Below are positions 34,885-43,949 of a stretch of 64,000 nt of DNA, piece after piece (the first letter of the stretch is position 1; each line of letters starts with the position of its first letter). The stretch spans positions 1,753,501 through 1,817,500 of the forward strand of contig NC_014484.1 in assembly GCF_000147075.1 (NCBI RefSeq), given 5' to 3'. The position numbers and the translations under genes are program-made. Source of the stretch: Spirochaeta thermophila DSM 6192 (GTDB lineage Bacteria; Spirochaetota; Spirochaetia; Winmispirales; Winmispiraceae). Under the pieces are notes generated by a model. It saw nothing but the letters and a program-made list of their open reading frames with translations, made no database searches and had not been told where the DNA came from.

Positions 34885-36030
34885 ATACAGGGGGAAACTT
34901 TTGAGGGGCAGGAGGGCCGCCCCGAGGAGGGCCGAATCCCCCCCCAAGGGTGAGAGGAGGATGCTCACGTCGTGGTCTTCACAGAGCGAGGACTCCTCGA
35001 GGAGGATTCGGTTGAGGGGATCCATGAGCCGGGAACCGAAGATCGCGATCTCCCCTCCTATGTAGACGAAACGAGGATCGAACGAGAGGATGACGTTGTG
35101 GATACCGTACGAGAGGTACTCCACATACCTGTCCCACACCGTCATCGCCTCAGGCTCACCACCCTCCACGCCCTCGAGGAGCTCCTCGAGCGTCACTTCC
35201 TCTTTCTTCTTCTCGAACGAGTAGTCTTCGAGCAAGGCTGAGATGGATCCGTACCGTTCCCAGCACCCCTTCTTCCCGCAGTTGCAGAGCCTCCCCTGCG
35301 GGAAGATGGTCACGTGTCCGACCTCACCCGCCCGGGCATTCGCTCCTCGATAGATGTCTCCCCCTATGATGATCCCCGCACCGATCCCCTCGGTGATGGA
35401 GATGTACACCACGGGGTCTTCGCCGTTACAGTGTCCGTTGAGCATGTGCTCGCCCAGGGCAGAGGCGTTCGCTTCGTTCTCCACCATCACGGGAAAGGGA
35501 AAGAGTTTCCCGAACTCCTCGAACGAGACGTTCTGCAGGTGGAGGTTCGGCGCCACCTCGAGCACCTTCCGCTCCGGATCGGTCACCCCCGGAAGGGCGA
35601 TCCCCACCCCGAGGATCACCTCCGGAAGCAGGTCCTCCCCCCTGAGGAGCTCGCGAATCATCCTCTCGATGAGGGCAGAGAGCCCTGCAGGGGAGAGCCG
35701 CTCGGGAAGGCGCTCCTCCCGCTTCAGAACCGGTTCGGCGTAGAGGTTCGTGAGCGCGGCCTTGATCTTTCCGGGCCGCACCTCTATCCCTATGCTGTAC
35801 CGCGCATCGGGTACGAACTCCACCTGGAGGGGACGCCTCCCGCCCCGGGATTCCGCCATCCCGGCCTCCCGCACGAATCCGTCGCGGATGAGGTCCTCCA
35901 GGTTGCTCGCCACCGTGGGCAGGCTCATGCCGGTCTCGAGGGCGATCTCCTGCCGGGTGAGGAGCCGCCTCTGAGCGAGAACCTTAAGGATCTTGTTCCG
36001 GTTCTGAATCCTTATATTCTTCACAGACAT
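34876..36030 (-). CDS. ROK-family transcriptional repressor, XylR-like
   Basis: A 384-residue regulator with an N-terminal winged helix (NRNKILKVLAQRRLLTRQEIALETGMSLPTV is split across residues 11-41) and a sugar-kinase-fold ROK domain: EVGHVTIFPQGRLCNCGKKGCWERYGS holds the zinc-binding cysteines near residues 247-255, and ITEGIGAGIIIGGDI the nucleotide-like loop. Its nearest metabolic neighbour, transcribed in the same direction, is xylose isomerase, so a xylose-responsive repressor is the best guess. Only a weak ribosome site (GAAGG) precedes the ATG. Confidence 0.85.
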   Translation of the reverse strand: MSVKNIRIQNRNKILKVLAQRRLLTRQEIALETGMSLPTVASNLEDLIRDGFVREAGMAESRGGRRPLQVEFVPDARYSIGIEVRPGKIKAALTNLYAEPVLKREERLPERLSPAGLSALIERMIRELLRGEDLLPEVILGVGIALPGVTDPERKVLEVAPNLHLQNVSFEEFGKLFPFPVMVENEANASALGEHMLNGHCNGEDPVVYISITEGIGAGIIIGGDIYRGANARAGEVGHVTIFPQGRLCNCGKKGCWERYGSISALLEDYSFEKKKEEVTLEELLEGVEGGEPEAMTVWDRYVEYLSYGIHNVILSFDPRFVYIGGEIAIFGSRLMDPLNRILLEESSLCEDHDVSILLSPLGGDSALLGAALLPLKSFPLYAG

Positions 36031-36112
36031 AGGTATACCACACCTTCACTCAAGATACAAGCATCTGCGAAAGTTCATTTAAAAACGCCACCCCCGGCCA
36101 TCCAAAGCAGAA

Positions 36113-36137
36113 GGGGGGAGGGTCGCCCCCTCCCCCC
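36113..36137 (-). terminator. Hairpin downstream of xylA
   Basis: A perfect 10-bp stem (GGGGGGAGGG/CCCTCCCCCC) with a 5-nt loop lies 6 bp after the xylA stop. On the minus strand it is followed by TTCTGCTTT, a poor U-tract, so intrinsic termination is likely but not strong. Confidence 0.5.
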
Positions 36138-36143
36138 GTGCCC

Positions 36144-37466
36144 TCAGGCCTCGAGCAGGTACCGGTTGAGGACGGCCTCCAGGAGCTCCTGCCTGCCGGA
36201 GGCGTTCTTTATCTCTGCTTTGTCGATGATATAGGCTTCGAGATCTTCGAATCCCACCTTGCCCTCGACGATCTTCTTGCCGATGCCCTCACGATAGCTC
36301 GCGTACCGCTCCTCCACGTGCTTCTCTATGGCCTTGTCCTCGAGGAGCTTCCAGGCCACCTTGAACCCCCGTGCAAAGGCATCCATGCCGGCGATGTGGG
36401 CGATGAAGATATCCTCGGGCTCGAAGGATCCCCGCCGCACCTTGGCGTCGAAGTTGAGCCCGCCCGGAGCGATCCCGCCGTTCTTGATCACCTCGTACAT
36501 CGCCAGGGTGGTCTCATAGAGGTTCGTGGGGAACTGATCGGTGTCCCATCCGAGGAGGTAGTCCCCCTGGTTGACGTCCATGCTCCCCAGGATCCCGTTG
36601 ATCCGGGCGAAGTGGAGTTCGTGCTGGAAGGTGTGATAGGCCAGGGTCGCATGATTCATCTCGATGTTCACCTTGAAGTAGGGCAGGAGGTCGTACTTCT
36701 TGAGGAATCCGTACACCGCAGCCACGTCGAAATCGTACTGGTGCTTGGTGGGCTCCTTGGGCTTCGGCTCGATGAGGAACTGCCCCTTGAACCCTATCTT
36801 CTTGGCGTAGTCCACCGCCATGTGGAGGAAGCGGGCGAGGTTGTCGAGCTCGAGCTGCATGTTCGTGTTGAGCAGGGTCTCGTACCCTTCACGACCGCCC
36901 CAGAACACGTAGTTCTGGCCGCCCAGGTACAGGGTCACCTCGAGCGCCTTCTTGACCTGGGCCGCCGCATAGGCGAAGACCTCGGCGTTGGGCGAGGTGG
37001 ATGCCCCATGTACGTAGCGCGGATGGCTGAAGAGGTTCGCGGTTCCCCACAGGAGCTTCACAGGGCTGTCCTTCATGAGGTCCTTGGTGTATTCGACCAC
37101 CTCGTCCAGGAGCTTATTGGTCTCCCTGAGCGTGGTCCCCTCGGGTGCGATGTCCCTGTCGTGGAAGCAGAAGAAGGGGATTTCCAGCTTCTCCGCGATC
37201 TCGAAACAGGCCCGCATCCTGGCCTTGGCCTGCTCCATGGGATCGGAGATCGAGAGCCACGGACGGATCATGGTTCCCACCCCGAAGGGGTCCTGCCCGC
37301 TCCCGTTGAGGGTGTGCCAGTAGGCTAGGGCGAAACGGAGGTGCTCCTTGAGCGGCTTGCCACCGATCACCTCGTCGGGGTTGTAGTACTTGAACGCGAG
37401 GGGATTATCGGATCCCGGTCCCTCGTAGGGGATCTTTGAGATGTTCTTGAAAAATTCATTGATCAT
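36144..37466 (-). CDS. xylA: Xylose isomerase
   Basis: Converts D-xylose to D-xylulose with divalent metal ions. The 440-residue sequence is of the long class II type. It shows [10 protein letters not shown] with the catalytic His, [19 protein letters not shown], the metal-site [33 protein letters not shown] and [13 protein letters not shown]. The ATG is preceded by AGGAGAGG. No xylulokinase gene is present in the window. The ROK repressor gene lies 113 bp downstream. Confidence 0.97.
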   Translation of the reverse strand: MINEFFKNISKIPYEGPGSDNPLAFKYYNPDEVIGGKPLKEHLRFALAYWHTLNGSGQDPFGVGTMIRPWLSISDPMEQAKARMRACFEIAEKLEIPFFCFHDRDIAPEGTTLRETNKLLDEVVEYTKDLMKDSPVKLLWGTANLFSHPRYVHGASTSPNAEVFAYAAAQVKKALEVTLYLGGQNYVFWGGREGYETLLNTNMQLELDNLARFLHMAVDYAKKIGFKGQFLIEPKPKEPTKHQYDFDVAAVYGFLKKYDLLPYFKVNIEMNHATLAYHTFQHELHFARINGILGSMDVNQGDYLLGWDTDQFPTNLYETTLAMYEVIKNGGIAPGGLNFDAKVRRGSFEPEDIFIAHIAGMDAFARGFKVAWKLLEDKAIEKHVEERYASYREGIGKKIVEGKVGFEDLEAYIIDKAEIKNASGRQELLEAVLNRYLLEA

Positions 37467-37523
37467 GGCCCTCTCCTTGGTTTATGAGATCTTCTTACCC
37501 AATCAGTATAGCAGGAGAGGGCC
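37467..37523 (-). repeat. 11-bp inverted repeat spanning the xylA promoter and ribosome-binding site
   Basis: GGCCCTCTCCT (37467-37477) and AGGAGAGGGCC (37513-37523) are perfect reverse complements, 35 bp apart. On the coding strand the copy next to the ATG contains the Shine-Dalgarno sequence; the other copy lies in the spacer between the -35 and -10 elements. It could be a DNA-binding dyad, or an RNA stem hiding the ribosome site if transcription starts further upstream. Confidence 0.6.
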
Positions 37524-37533
37524 TAAAAGACAA
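37505..37533 (-). promoter_or_regulatory. Promoter of xylA
   Basis: Minus-strand TTGTCT (37528-37533), 17-bp spacer and TATACT (37505-37510, 5 of 6). Predicted transcription start near 37498, leaving a leader of about 32 nt with AGGAGAGG next to the ATG. Confidence 0.55.
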
Positions 37534-37538
37534 GAACT

Positions 37539-37559
37539 TTTATAAAGAAAATTAATAAA
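37539..37559. promoter_or_regulatory. AT-rich dyad upstream of the xylA promoter
   Basis: TTTAT (37539-37543) and ATAAA (37555-37559) bracket an AT-rich centre with 7 of 10 complementary pairs overall. It lies just upstream of the -35 element and may be the site of the ROK regulator. The match to known XylR boxes is loose. Confidence 0.25.
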
Positions 37560-37571
37560 TGGCCCTCTTCC

Positions 37572-38750
37572 CTACCCTTCTCGAGGGTCCACCTCTTTCT
37601 CGTAGTCGATCTCTTTGAATCCGAACCCGTGGAGGTTGAGGAAGTCCGTGAGGTAGCCGTCCACATCGGCCTCGCGGTCGAGCGTCTCGGTGGTGATCCG
37701 CTCCCACACCTCGGCCACCTCCCTCTGCACATCCTCCCGCATCTCCCAGTCGTCCATGCGGATCCGGCCCTCATCGTCCACGGGCACCGGTCCTCCCGCG
37801 TAGAGCCGCTCCGCGAGCATGCGGTACATCTGTTCGATGCAGCCCTCGTGGATGCCTTTGGCCTTCATCACCGTGAAGAGGATCGAGAGGTAGAGGGGCA
37901 CCGCAGGAATCACCGCGCTCGCACGGGTGACCACCGCCTTGTTCACCGAGACGTAGGCCTTCCCGCCCACAGAGGCGAGCGCCTCGTCGAGGGTCTTGGC
38001 CGTGGCCTCGAGGTGCTCCTTGGCCTTCCCTATGGTCCCCTCCCTGTAGATGGGTCGGGTGAGCTCGGGGCCGATGTAGGAGTAGGCCACCGTCACCGCT
38101 CCCTCCGCGAGCACACCGCCCTCCTTCAAGGCCTCCACCCAGAGCTGCCAGTCCTCGCCTCCCATCACCTTCACCGTAGCCTCGATCTCTTCCTCGGAGG
38201 CCGGCTCAATGGTGGCCTGGATGACCTCGCGCTTGAGGGGATCGAGGGCCTTAGAGGTGTAGGTCCGACCGATGGGCTTGAGGGCCGACCGGTAGGTCAC
38301 CCCGGAGACCGGGTCCGTCCTCACCCCTGAGGCAAGGCTGTACACAAAAAGGTCGATCGTGCCGTACTCCTTCTTTATGAGGTCGACCACCTGCTCTTTC
38401 ACCTCGAAGGAAAAGGCGTCGCCGTTGATGTCGTGGACCTTGAGACCGGCCGCTTCGGCCCTCTTGAGGAAGTGCCGGGCTGCGTACCACCCCGGCGTGC
38501 CGGTGCGTTTCTCGGACGGCTCCTTCTCGAAGTACACCCCTATGGTGGCGGCTCCTGCCCCGAACCCCGCGGCGATGCGGGTGGCCAGGCCGTATCCTCC
38601 CGAGGATCCCACCACCAGGACGTTCTTCGGCCCCGAGGAGAGCGGACCTCGCTGCCTCACGTAGTCTATCTGCCTGTCGACGAACAGCCTGCACCCTTCC
38701 GGATGGGCGTTCATGCAGATGTTGTTCCGGATCATGGGCTTTATCACCAT
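37572..38750 (-). CDS. fabV: Trans-2-enoyl-CoA/ACP reductase, FabV/TER family
   Basis: A 392-residue NADH-dependent reductase that saturates trans-2-enoyl-ACP or enoyl-CoA at the end of fatty-acid elongation. The N-terminal MVIKPMIRNNICMNAHPEGC, the cofactor loop VVGSSGGYGLATRIAAGFGAGA and the catalytic Tyr in AYSYIGPELTRPIYREGTIGKAK (Tyr and Lys separated by the FabV-type longer spacing) identify it. The start at 38750 is set by AAAGGAG; the frame stays open upstream. Its promoter faces that of hflK across a palindrome. Confidence 0.95.
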   Translation of the reverse strand: MVIKPMIRNNICMNAHPEGCRLFVDRQIDYVRQRGPLSSGPKNVLVVGSSGGYGLATRIAAGFGAGAATIGVYFEKEPSEKRTGTPGWYAARHFLKRAEAAGLKVHDINGDAFSFEVKEQVVDLIKKEYGTIDLFVYSLASGVRTDPVSGVTYRSALKPIGRTYTSKALDPLKREVIQATIEPASEEEIEATVKVMGGEDWQLWVEALKEGGVLAEGAVTVAYSYIGPELTRPIYREGTIGKAKEHLEATAKTLDEALASVGGKAYVSVNKAVVTRASAVIPAVPLYLSILFTVMKAKGIHEGCIEQMYRMLAERLYAGGPVPVDDEGRIRMDDWEMREDVQREVAEVWERITTETLDREADVDGYLTDFLNLHGFGFKEIDYEKEVDPREG

Positions 38751-38790
38751 ACCTCTCACTCCTTTCGTGCGTAATCGACGGACGGGTCTC

Positions 38791-38819
38791 ATACTATGTC
38801 GAAAAGGAGAGGAGGTCAA
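38791..38819 (-). promoter_or_regulatory. Promoter of fabV
   Basis: Minus-strand TTGACC (38814-38819), 17-bp spacer, TAGTAT (38791-38796). Predicted start near 38785, leader about 35 nt. Confidence 0.6.
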
Positions 38820-38824
38820 GCATT

Positions 38825-38845
38825 TATTCGGCCGCCGGCCGAATA
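38825..38845. promoter_or_regulatory. Perfect 21-nt palindrome between fabV and hflK promoters
   Basis: Arms TATTCGGCCG and CGGCCGAATA flank a single central C. It lies 5 bp upstream of the fabV -35 element and 12 bp upstream of the hflK -35 element, an ideal place for a regulator of both genes. No regulator gene is adjacent. Confidence 0.6.
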
Positions 38846-38857
38846 TTTCCCCCGTTG

Positions 38858-38886
38858 TTGACGGCAGGGGGTATTGGTAGTACGCT
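38858..38886 (+). promoter_or_regulatory. Promoter of hflKC
   Basis: TTGACG (38858-38863), 17-bp spacer, TACGCT (38881-38886). The -35 is 5 of 6 to consensus and the -10 is weak. Confidence 0.45.
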
Positions 38887-38922
38887 TTACTGTCAGCACC
38901 TGAACGCAAGGGGAGGAACACC

Positions 38923-39912
38923 ATGTATGAACGAGACGTCACTCCCAAACCGATACCGTTCTATCTGAAACCCAGGATACTGCTCCTGGTGGTACTGGTG
39001 GTAGTGGGACTCATCCTTTTCTTCACGAGCTTCTTCGTGGTCGATCAGACCGAGGAGGCCGTGGTACTCCGATTCGGGAGGTACCACCGCACAGTGGGGC
39101 CGGGTCTGCACTGGAAACTACCGCTCGGCATAGACCGCAACTACAACGTCCCCACCCAGGTCATCCAGAACATGAGTTTCGGCTTCAGGACCGAACGGCC
39201 CGGCGTGGTCACGGTGTACTCGAGTCGTGACTATCCAGAAGAGTCCATCATGCTCACCGGCGACCTCAACATAGTGGACGTGGAGTGGATCATCCAGTAC
39301 CGAATCGTCGATCCGAAGGCCTGGCTCTTCAACGTGGAGGACAGAATCAAGACCATCCGTGACATATCACAGTCGGTCATCAATATGCTCGTGGGAGACA
39401 GGGCCATCCTCAATGTTATCAGCGTGGACCGGACCATGATCGAGAGCGAGGGACAGGAGCTCATGAACCAGCTCTTCAAGCAATACGGCCTCGGGATCAC
39501 CGTGACGGCGGTGAAGCTGCAGAACGTGGTGCCGCCCAAGGGCGAAGTGCAGGACGCCTTCGAGGACGTGAACAAGGCCATCCAGGACATGAACCGACTC
39601 ATCAATGAAGGTAAGGAAGCCTACAACAAGGAGATCCCAAGGGTGAAGGGCGAGGCGCAGCGGATCATCCAGGAGGCGGAGGGGTACAGGGCCGAACGAA
39701 TCAACCGGGCGGAAGGTGAGGCGAAGCGATTCCTCGCGGTCCTCGAGGAGTACCGCAAGGCCCCTGAGATCACGCGCACCAGGCTCTACTACGAGATGCT
39801 CGAGAAGGTGCTTCAGAACGCCGAGAGCCTCGACCTGGTGGACAAGACCCTGGAGAACTTCCTCCCACTCAAAGAACTGGGTGGCACCGGTACCACAGGA
39901 GGCGCACGATGA
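38923..39912 (+). CDS. hflK: HflK, membrane protease regulator (SPFH/prohibitin family)
   Basis: A 329-residue protein with a single N-terminal transmembrane helix (about 19-41), then an SPFH domain (TEEAVVLRFGRYHRTVGPGLHWKLPLGI) and a long charged coiled coil (RVKGEAQRIIQEAEGYRAERINRAEGEAKRF split across residues 240-270). HflK and HflC assemble into a large periplasmic cage around FtsH and modulate proteolysis of membrane proteins. The last 4 bp overlap the hflC start. Confidence 0.92.
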   Translation: MYERDVTPKPIPFYLKPRILLLVVLVVVGLILFFTSFFVVDQTEEAVVLRFGRYHRTVGPGLHWKLPLGIDRNYNVPTQVIQNMSFGFRTERPGVVTVYSSRDYPEESIMLTGDLNIVDVEWIIQYRIVDPKAWLFNVEDRIKTIRDISQSVINMLVGDRAILNVISVDRTMIESEGQELMNQLFKQYGLGITVTAVKLQNVVPPKGEVQDAFEDVNKAIQDMNRLINEGKEAYNKEIPRVKGEAQRIIQEAEGYRAERINRAEGEAKRFLAVLEEYRKAPEITRTRLYYEMLEKVLQNAESLDLVDKTLENFLPLKELGGTGTTGGAR

Positions 39913-40946
39913 AAAAGCTCGTAAATACCCTGATCGTCATCGCAGTGGTCCTCTTCATCTTCCTCCTCTTCGGGCCGTTGTACGTGCTCTCCGAGGGGGA
40001 ACAGGCCGTGGTGATCCGCTTCGGAAAGATCGTGAGAGTCGACCAGGAGGCGGGCCTCAAGACCAAGGTCCCGATGGTGGACAATGTGGTGAAGTTCTCG
40101 AAGAAGATCCTCTCGTGGGATGGAGAGCCTCAGCGCATCCCCACCCTCGAACAGCAGTTCATCTGGGTCGACACCACCGCCCGGTGGCGTATCAGCGACC
40201 CGGCGAAGTTCTACTCCACCCTCACCACCATGGAGCGCGCCTACTCCCGCCTCGACGACATCATCGACAGTGCGGTGAGGACCGTTATCTCCGCCAACCC
40301 GCTGCGTGAAGCAGTGCGCAACTCCAACATCATCAACGAGATACCTGCGGAGGAGGTGATCCCGGCCGAAGTGGGTGAGGAACCCGCACTCACCGAGGAG
40401 CTCAAGGAGTACACCCAGGTGTCCTCCCAGCAGGAACAGATAAAGAAGGGGCGGAAAGTCCTCTCGGACGAGATGCTCTCGCTGGTGAAACACGTGGTCC
40501 CGAACTTCGGTATCGAGGTCATTGACGTCATCATCCGGCAGATCCGGTACTCAGACGACCTCACTGAGAGCGTCTACCAGCGCATGATCAAGGAGAGGAA
40601 CCAGATCGCCCAGGCGTACCGGTCCTTCGGAGAAGGGAAGAAGCAGGAGTGGTTGGGAAAGCTCGAACGGGACAAGAAGACAATCCTCTCGGAGGCCGAG
40701 AAGAAGGCGAACGAGGTGAAGGGACAGGCCGACGCAGAGGCCACCAGGATATACGCCGAGGCCTTCACCAGGGATCCGGACTTCTTCAGGTTCTGGCGCG
40801 CGGTCCAGTCCTATGAGCTCACGCTGCCGGAACTCAAGAAGATCCTTTCCACCGATATGGACTACTTCGACTTCCTCTACGACCCCAACGCGAGACGAGG
40901 TTCCACGGACGCCCGATCGTACTGGGCGCCCTTCTTTTCTCCGTAA
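39909..40946 (+). CDS. hflC: HflC, membrane protease regulator (SPFH/prohibitin family)
   Basis: A 345-residue partner of HflK: transmembrane helix at residues 4-24, SPFH domain starting LSEGEQAVVIRFGKIVRV, then the coiled coil with QAYRSFGEGKKQEWLGKLE and the family-typical EAFTRDPDFFRFWRAVQSYEL near the C-terminus. An insertion rich in Glu (near 145-180, AEEVIPAEVGEEPALTEEL) is longer than in E. coli HflC. Translated from an ATGA overlap with hflK. Confidence 0.92.
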   Translation: MKKLVNTLIVIAVVLFIFLLFGPLYVLSEGEQAVVIRFGKIVRVDQEAGLKTKVPMVDNVVKFSKKILSWDGEPQRIPTLEQQFIWVDTTARWRISDPAKFYSTLTTMERAYSRLDDIIDSAVRTVISANPLREAVRNSNIINEIPAEEVIPAEVGEEPALTEELKEYTQVSSQQEQIKKGRKVLSDEMLSLVKHVVPNFGIEVIDVIIRQIRYSDDLTESVYQRMIKERNQIAQAYRSFGEGKKQEWLGKLERDKKTILSEAEKKANEVKGQADAEATRIYAEAFTRDPDFFRFWRAVQSYELTLPELKKILSTDMDYFDFLYDPNARRGSTDARSYWAPFFSP

Positions 40947-40960
40947 AAGGGCGGGAAATC

Positions 40961-40990
40961 GTGACAGGCACTCCCCCTATGTGGTATATT
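40961..40990 (+). promoter_or_regulatory. Promoter of the 978-residue protein gene
   Basis: GTGACA (40961-40966), 18-bp spacer, TATATT (40985-40990). Predicted start near 40997, so the leader is only about 15 nt. Confidence 0.5.
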
Positions 40991-41012
40991 TTCTTTGAAG
41001 AGAGACGCCGGG

Positions 41013-43949
41013 ATGTCCGAACACCTCGATCCTTCAATCTACGATCTCGAAGCTGAAGAGCTGGATTCGTACCGAAGGGAGGAGGTCTTTCCCTCCCCTC
41101 CAGAAGGGGAGAGAAAGTACTGGCGTCTCATAAGGGAGGCTGCCACCTCCCCGTCCCAGAGCATCCCCTTCCTTTCGGCCGTACAGCTCGACCAGCTTCG
41201 CAGCCCTGCCGACCGGATGGGGCTCGAGCGGTTGTTCCTCGCCTATCTCACCCACGGCGGGCCCACCTGGCTCAATCCGTATCCCCTCCTCCAGCGTCTC
41301 GAGCGTTCCCTCGAGAAGTACCTCGGACCACAGAAGGCCCTCGCCCCCCTCGTGGATCTCCTCACACGCCTCGCAGAGAGGGGGATCTCTCCCCACGGAT
41401 TCCTCCTCTACGTGGTGCTCCCCAGGATGGAAGGCGACTTCAACTGGCGGGAGTGGGAAGACCATCACTTCCCCGCCTTCCGCATCATCGGGGAACTCCT
41501 CGTCTCGCTCAAACAGGAGCCTCCCTTCGACAAGCCGGTACTGGGCGACGAACACCTCCACCTGGCCCGCGACGTGGTACTCATCAAATACCTCGCCCGG
41601 CCCCTCGCCCGCCTCCCGGGGACGGAACTGCAGAGAGGCGATCTCATCCTGGAGTACCAGAGCGTGTGGCGATCGCTCCACCTGGCAAGCACCACCTTCA
41701 TCCACTTCCTCAGGACCCACGTCCTCGGCCCCCTCTACACCCTCTCGGGGAAGCTCTCGCTGGATCAGATCATTGAGCTCCTCGCCCCCCTCCCCGAGCT
41801 CGAACCGCTCCTCGCCTCGCTCCCGCCGGAAAAAGGCCTGAGCGTGCACCTCTACCACGCCCTCCCCGAGAGGGAGATCCTCAAACGGACGACCAAGGGC
41901 TATCTCCCCTCTCATGTGATCAAGGAGCTCGCCGCCTACACCAGACTCGTCGTGCGCCTCCTTCCCCGGCCTCTGGGGATCCCCGTGCTCAGGCTCATAG
42001 CCTATCTCCTCCGCATGCGGATGGAACCCGACCTCGGCCGGGCCATCCTCTCGCTCGCGGAATCCCTGCCGCCCAAGGGCGGGCTCGTGCTCTACAAGTG
42101 GCACCTGAGGAGGCTTCTCTCGACCCCCCGTACACAGAGGGAAGCCTTCATCACCGAAACGGCCGGCCACCAGGGGGTACACCCGGCCTATCCCTTCACC
42201 GAGGAACTCTTCCCCGATCCGGAAGAGACACACCAGCGTCACGCCTTTGCGGAGTACGCGAAGCTCCTCTCCGTGGAGCCCGACCGCATCAAGGGGGCGG
42301 CCGACATCGTGGACCTCTATCTCCGACGGCACCCGGAGCTCGAACCGGTCTTCTCGCTCATCCGGGAGGACATCCTCGAGGGCCGCGACCGCAGGTGGGA
42401 CCCTGAGCGCATCTCCCTCTACGACAGGGCCACCGGTCCCATCCACGCCCCCTTCCTCCGCACCCTCATCCCCGGCATGGGCTCCCTCTTCTACACCGCC
42501 CCCAAGTCCCCCTCCTTCCAGGAGCTCGCCTCCCGCTATCCGGTCTCCCCCACCCTCCCCCCGCTCGCCCACACCTTCCCGCTCGCCCTCACCGCCTCCA
42601 CCCCCCAGCTCTGGGAGGAGGCGTCCGTGAAGGAACGCATCGCCCTCCAGCCGCTCCTCGCGGTGAGTGCCGTCTTTCGAGCCCCCCTCTCCTCCCCTCC
42701 TGAACAGGAAGTCTTCCGGGCCATAAGCAGGAAACTCCTCTCCCTGCGGGAACCACTCCAGGAGGCCTATCAGGAACTCGCCGCCGCCCCCGCCCAGGGC
42801 CCCGAGGCCGAGCGCCTCCGCCGACGCTACGACCACCTCCTCGCCCGCCAGCGCGCCCTCCGCACCGCGCTCGGTCTCTATCAGGAGGCATCCGGCCACC
42901 TGCGATTCCTCATCGCCCTCGTGGTAGGGGCACACTTCGGCAAATCCGACCCCCACCTCTCCGGACTCGCCCTCTCGTGGGCCCTCGCCCGCTACCGGCA
43001 CGACCCCCTCCTCGCCAAACAGATCGCCTATCTCTCCGAGGACCTCGCCGAGGACGACCTCTCCCTCGCGCAGCTCTCCCAGATCACCCTGAGTCTCGAA
43101 CACCTCTTCAGGCTCGTGGCGGACGACCCGCACATCCGTGACGTCCTCGACCACACCGCGGCCGAACACCAGGAGGCCCTCGCCCCGTTCCTCCTCACCC
43201 GACGAAAGACCCTCACCCTCGACGCCGTGGACGCCGCCCTCAAACGACTCTGCCGCTACCACCAGATGCTCGCCGAACAGGCCAAGTGGCAGGAACTCCT
43301 CTCCCGCACCTACCGCCAGGAGGAGCCTCCCCACACCTTCAAGCTCTACCTCTCGAAGACCCCGCTCGACGCCTACTATGGCGACATGGGCGGGATCTGT
43401 CTCTCCGAACACCCCGAAGCCATCACGAACCCCGACCTCTACGTGGCGAGACTCGCCGACCTCACCTCGGGCACCATCCAAGGGGTGGCCGTGCTCTACC
43501 GCAACACCGTCCCCTCTCAGAGCATGGGCGGCAGGCCCTACTGGTTCGCCTTCGCCATCAACCCCCTCCCCTCCCTCTGCCGCAAGCTCTCCAACGCCCA
43601 GCTCCTCCAGATGTACCTCAACTACCGCATCCTCTTCGAGGAGCTCTCGCGCCGCACGGGCATGCCCGTACTCCTCCCCGGCATCTCGAGCTGGGGCATC
43701 ATCTCCAACAACGACCACCTGCGCCGCATCATCCTGCGGTACGAGCTCATGAGGAAACCTCCCGTGCTCAAAGACGCCGCAGGCTTCTCCTTCTACTACC
43801 ACGAGTACCAGTACGCCCACGCCGCATGCATCATCGACCCCGCCCGACCCGACTCCTTCACCGCCCGGCGGGACCTCGAAGCCCTCTCCGCCCACCTCGC
43901 GCCCGGCAACGCCACGGCGCCCGCACCATCAGATCCCGTCTCGGCCTGA
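41013..43949 (+). CDS. Large protein of unknown function (978 residues)
   Basis: I do not recognise this protein. It has no signal peptide or obvious membrane helix, is rich in Leu, Pro and Arg, and looks mostly alpha-helical for residues 1-750. The last 200 or so residues look like a separate globular domain, with GDMGGICLSEHPEAI, GVAVLYRNTVPS, PYWFAFAINPLPS and GFSFYYHEYQYAHAACI. No nucleotide-binding or nuclease motif is visible. The ATG at 41013 follows GAGAG closely; an in-frame TTG lies 18 nt upstream. It is preceded by its own promoter and overlaps the convergent EAL gene by 21 bp. The antisense frame of 953 codons is low-complexity and not credible. Confidence 0.75.
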   Translation: MSEHLDPSIYDLEAEELDSYRREEVFPSPPEGERKYWRLIREAATSPSQSIPFLSAVQLDQLRSPADRMGLERLFLAYLTHGGPTWLNPYPLLQRLERSLEKYLGPQKALAPLVDLLTRLAERGISPHGFLLYVVLPRMEGDFNWREWEDHHFPAFRIIGELLVSLKQEPPFDKPVLGDEHLHLARDVVLIKYLARPLARLPGTELQRGDLILEYQSVWRSLHLASTTFIHFLRTHVLGPLYTLSGKLSLDQIIELLAPLPELEPLLASLPPEKGLSVHLYHALPEREILKRTTKGYLPSHVIKELAAYTRLVVRLLPRPLGIPVLRLIAYLLRMRMEPDLGRAILSLAESLPPKGGLVLYKWHLRRLLSTPRTQREAFITETAGHQGVHPAYPFTEELFPDPEETHQRHAFAEYAKLLSVEPDRIKGAADIVDLYLRRHPELEPVFSLIREDILEGRDRRWDPERISLYDRATGPIHAPFLRTLIPGMGSLFYTAPKSPSFQELASRYPVSPTLPPLAHTFPLALTASTPQLWEEASVKERIALQPLLAVSAVFRAPLSSPPEQEVFRAISRKLLSLREPLQEAYQELAAAPAQGPEAERLRRRYDHLLARQRALRTALGLYQEASGHLRFLIALVVGAHFGKSDPHLSGLALSWALARYRHDPLLAKQIAYLSEDLAEDDLSLAQLSQITLSLEHLFRLVADDPHIRDVLDHTAAEHQEALAPFLLTRRKTLTLDAVDAALKRLCRYHQMLAEQAKWQELLSRTYRQEEPPHTFKLYLSKTPLDAYYGDMGGICLSEHPEAITNPDLYVARLADLTSGTIQGVAVLYRNTVPSQSMGGRPYWFAFAINPLPSLCRKLSNAQLLQMYLNYRILFEELSRRTGMPVLLPGISSWGIISNNDHLRRIILRYELMRKPPVLKDAAGFSFYYHEYQYAHAACIIDPARPDSFTARRDLEALSAHLAPGNATAPAPSDPVSA

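Noticed and set aside
41034..43895. Antisense open frame of 953 codons over the unknown large protein
   Set aside because: Its translation is dominated by Gly, Glu and Val repeats typical of the reverse of a Leu/Arg/Pro-rich gene; the plus-strand frame has a promoter, start context and protein-like composition.
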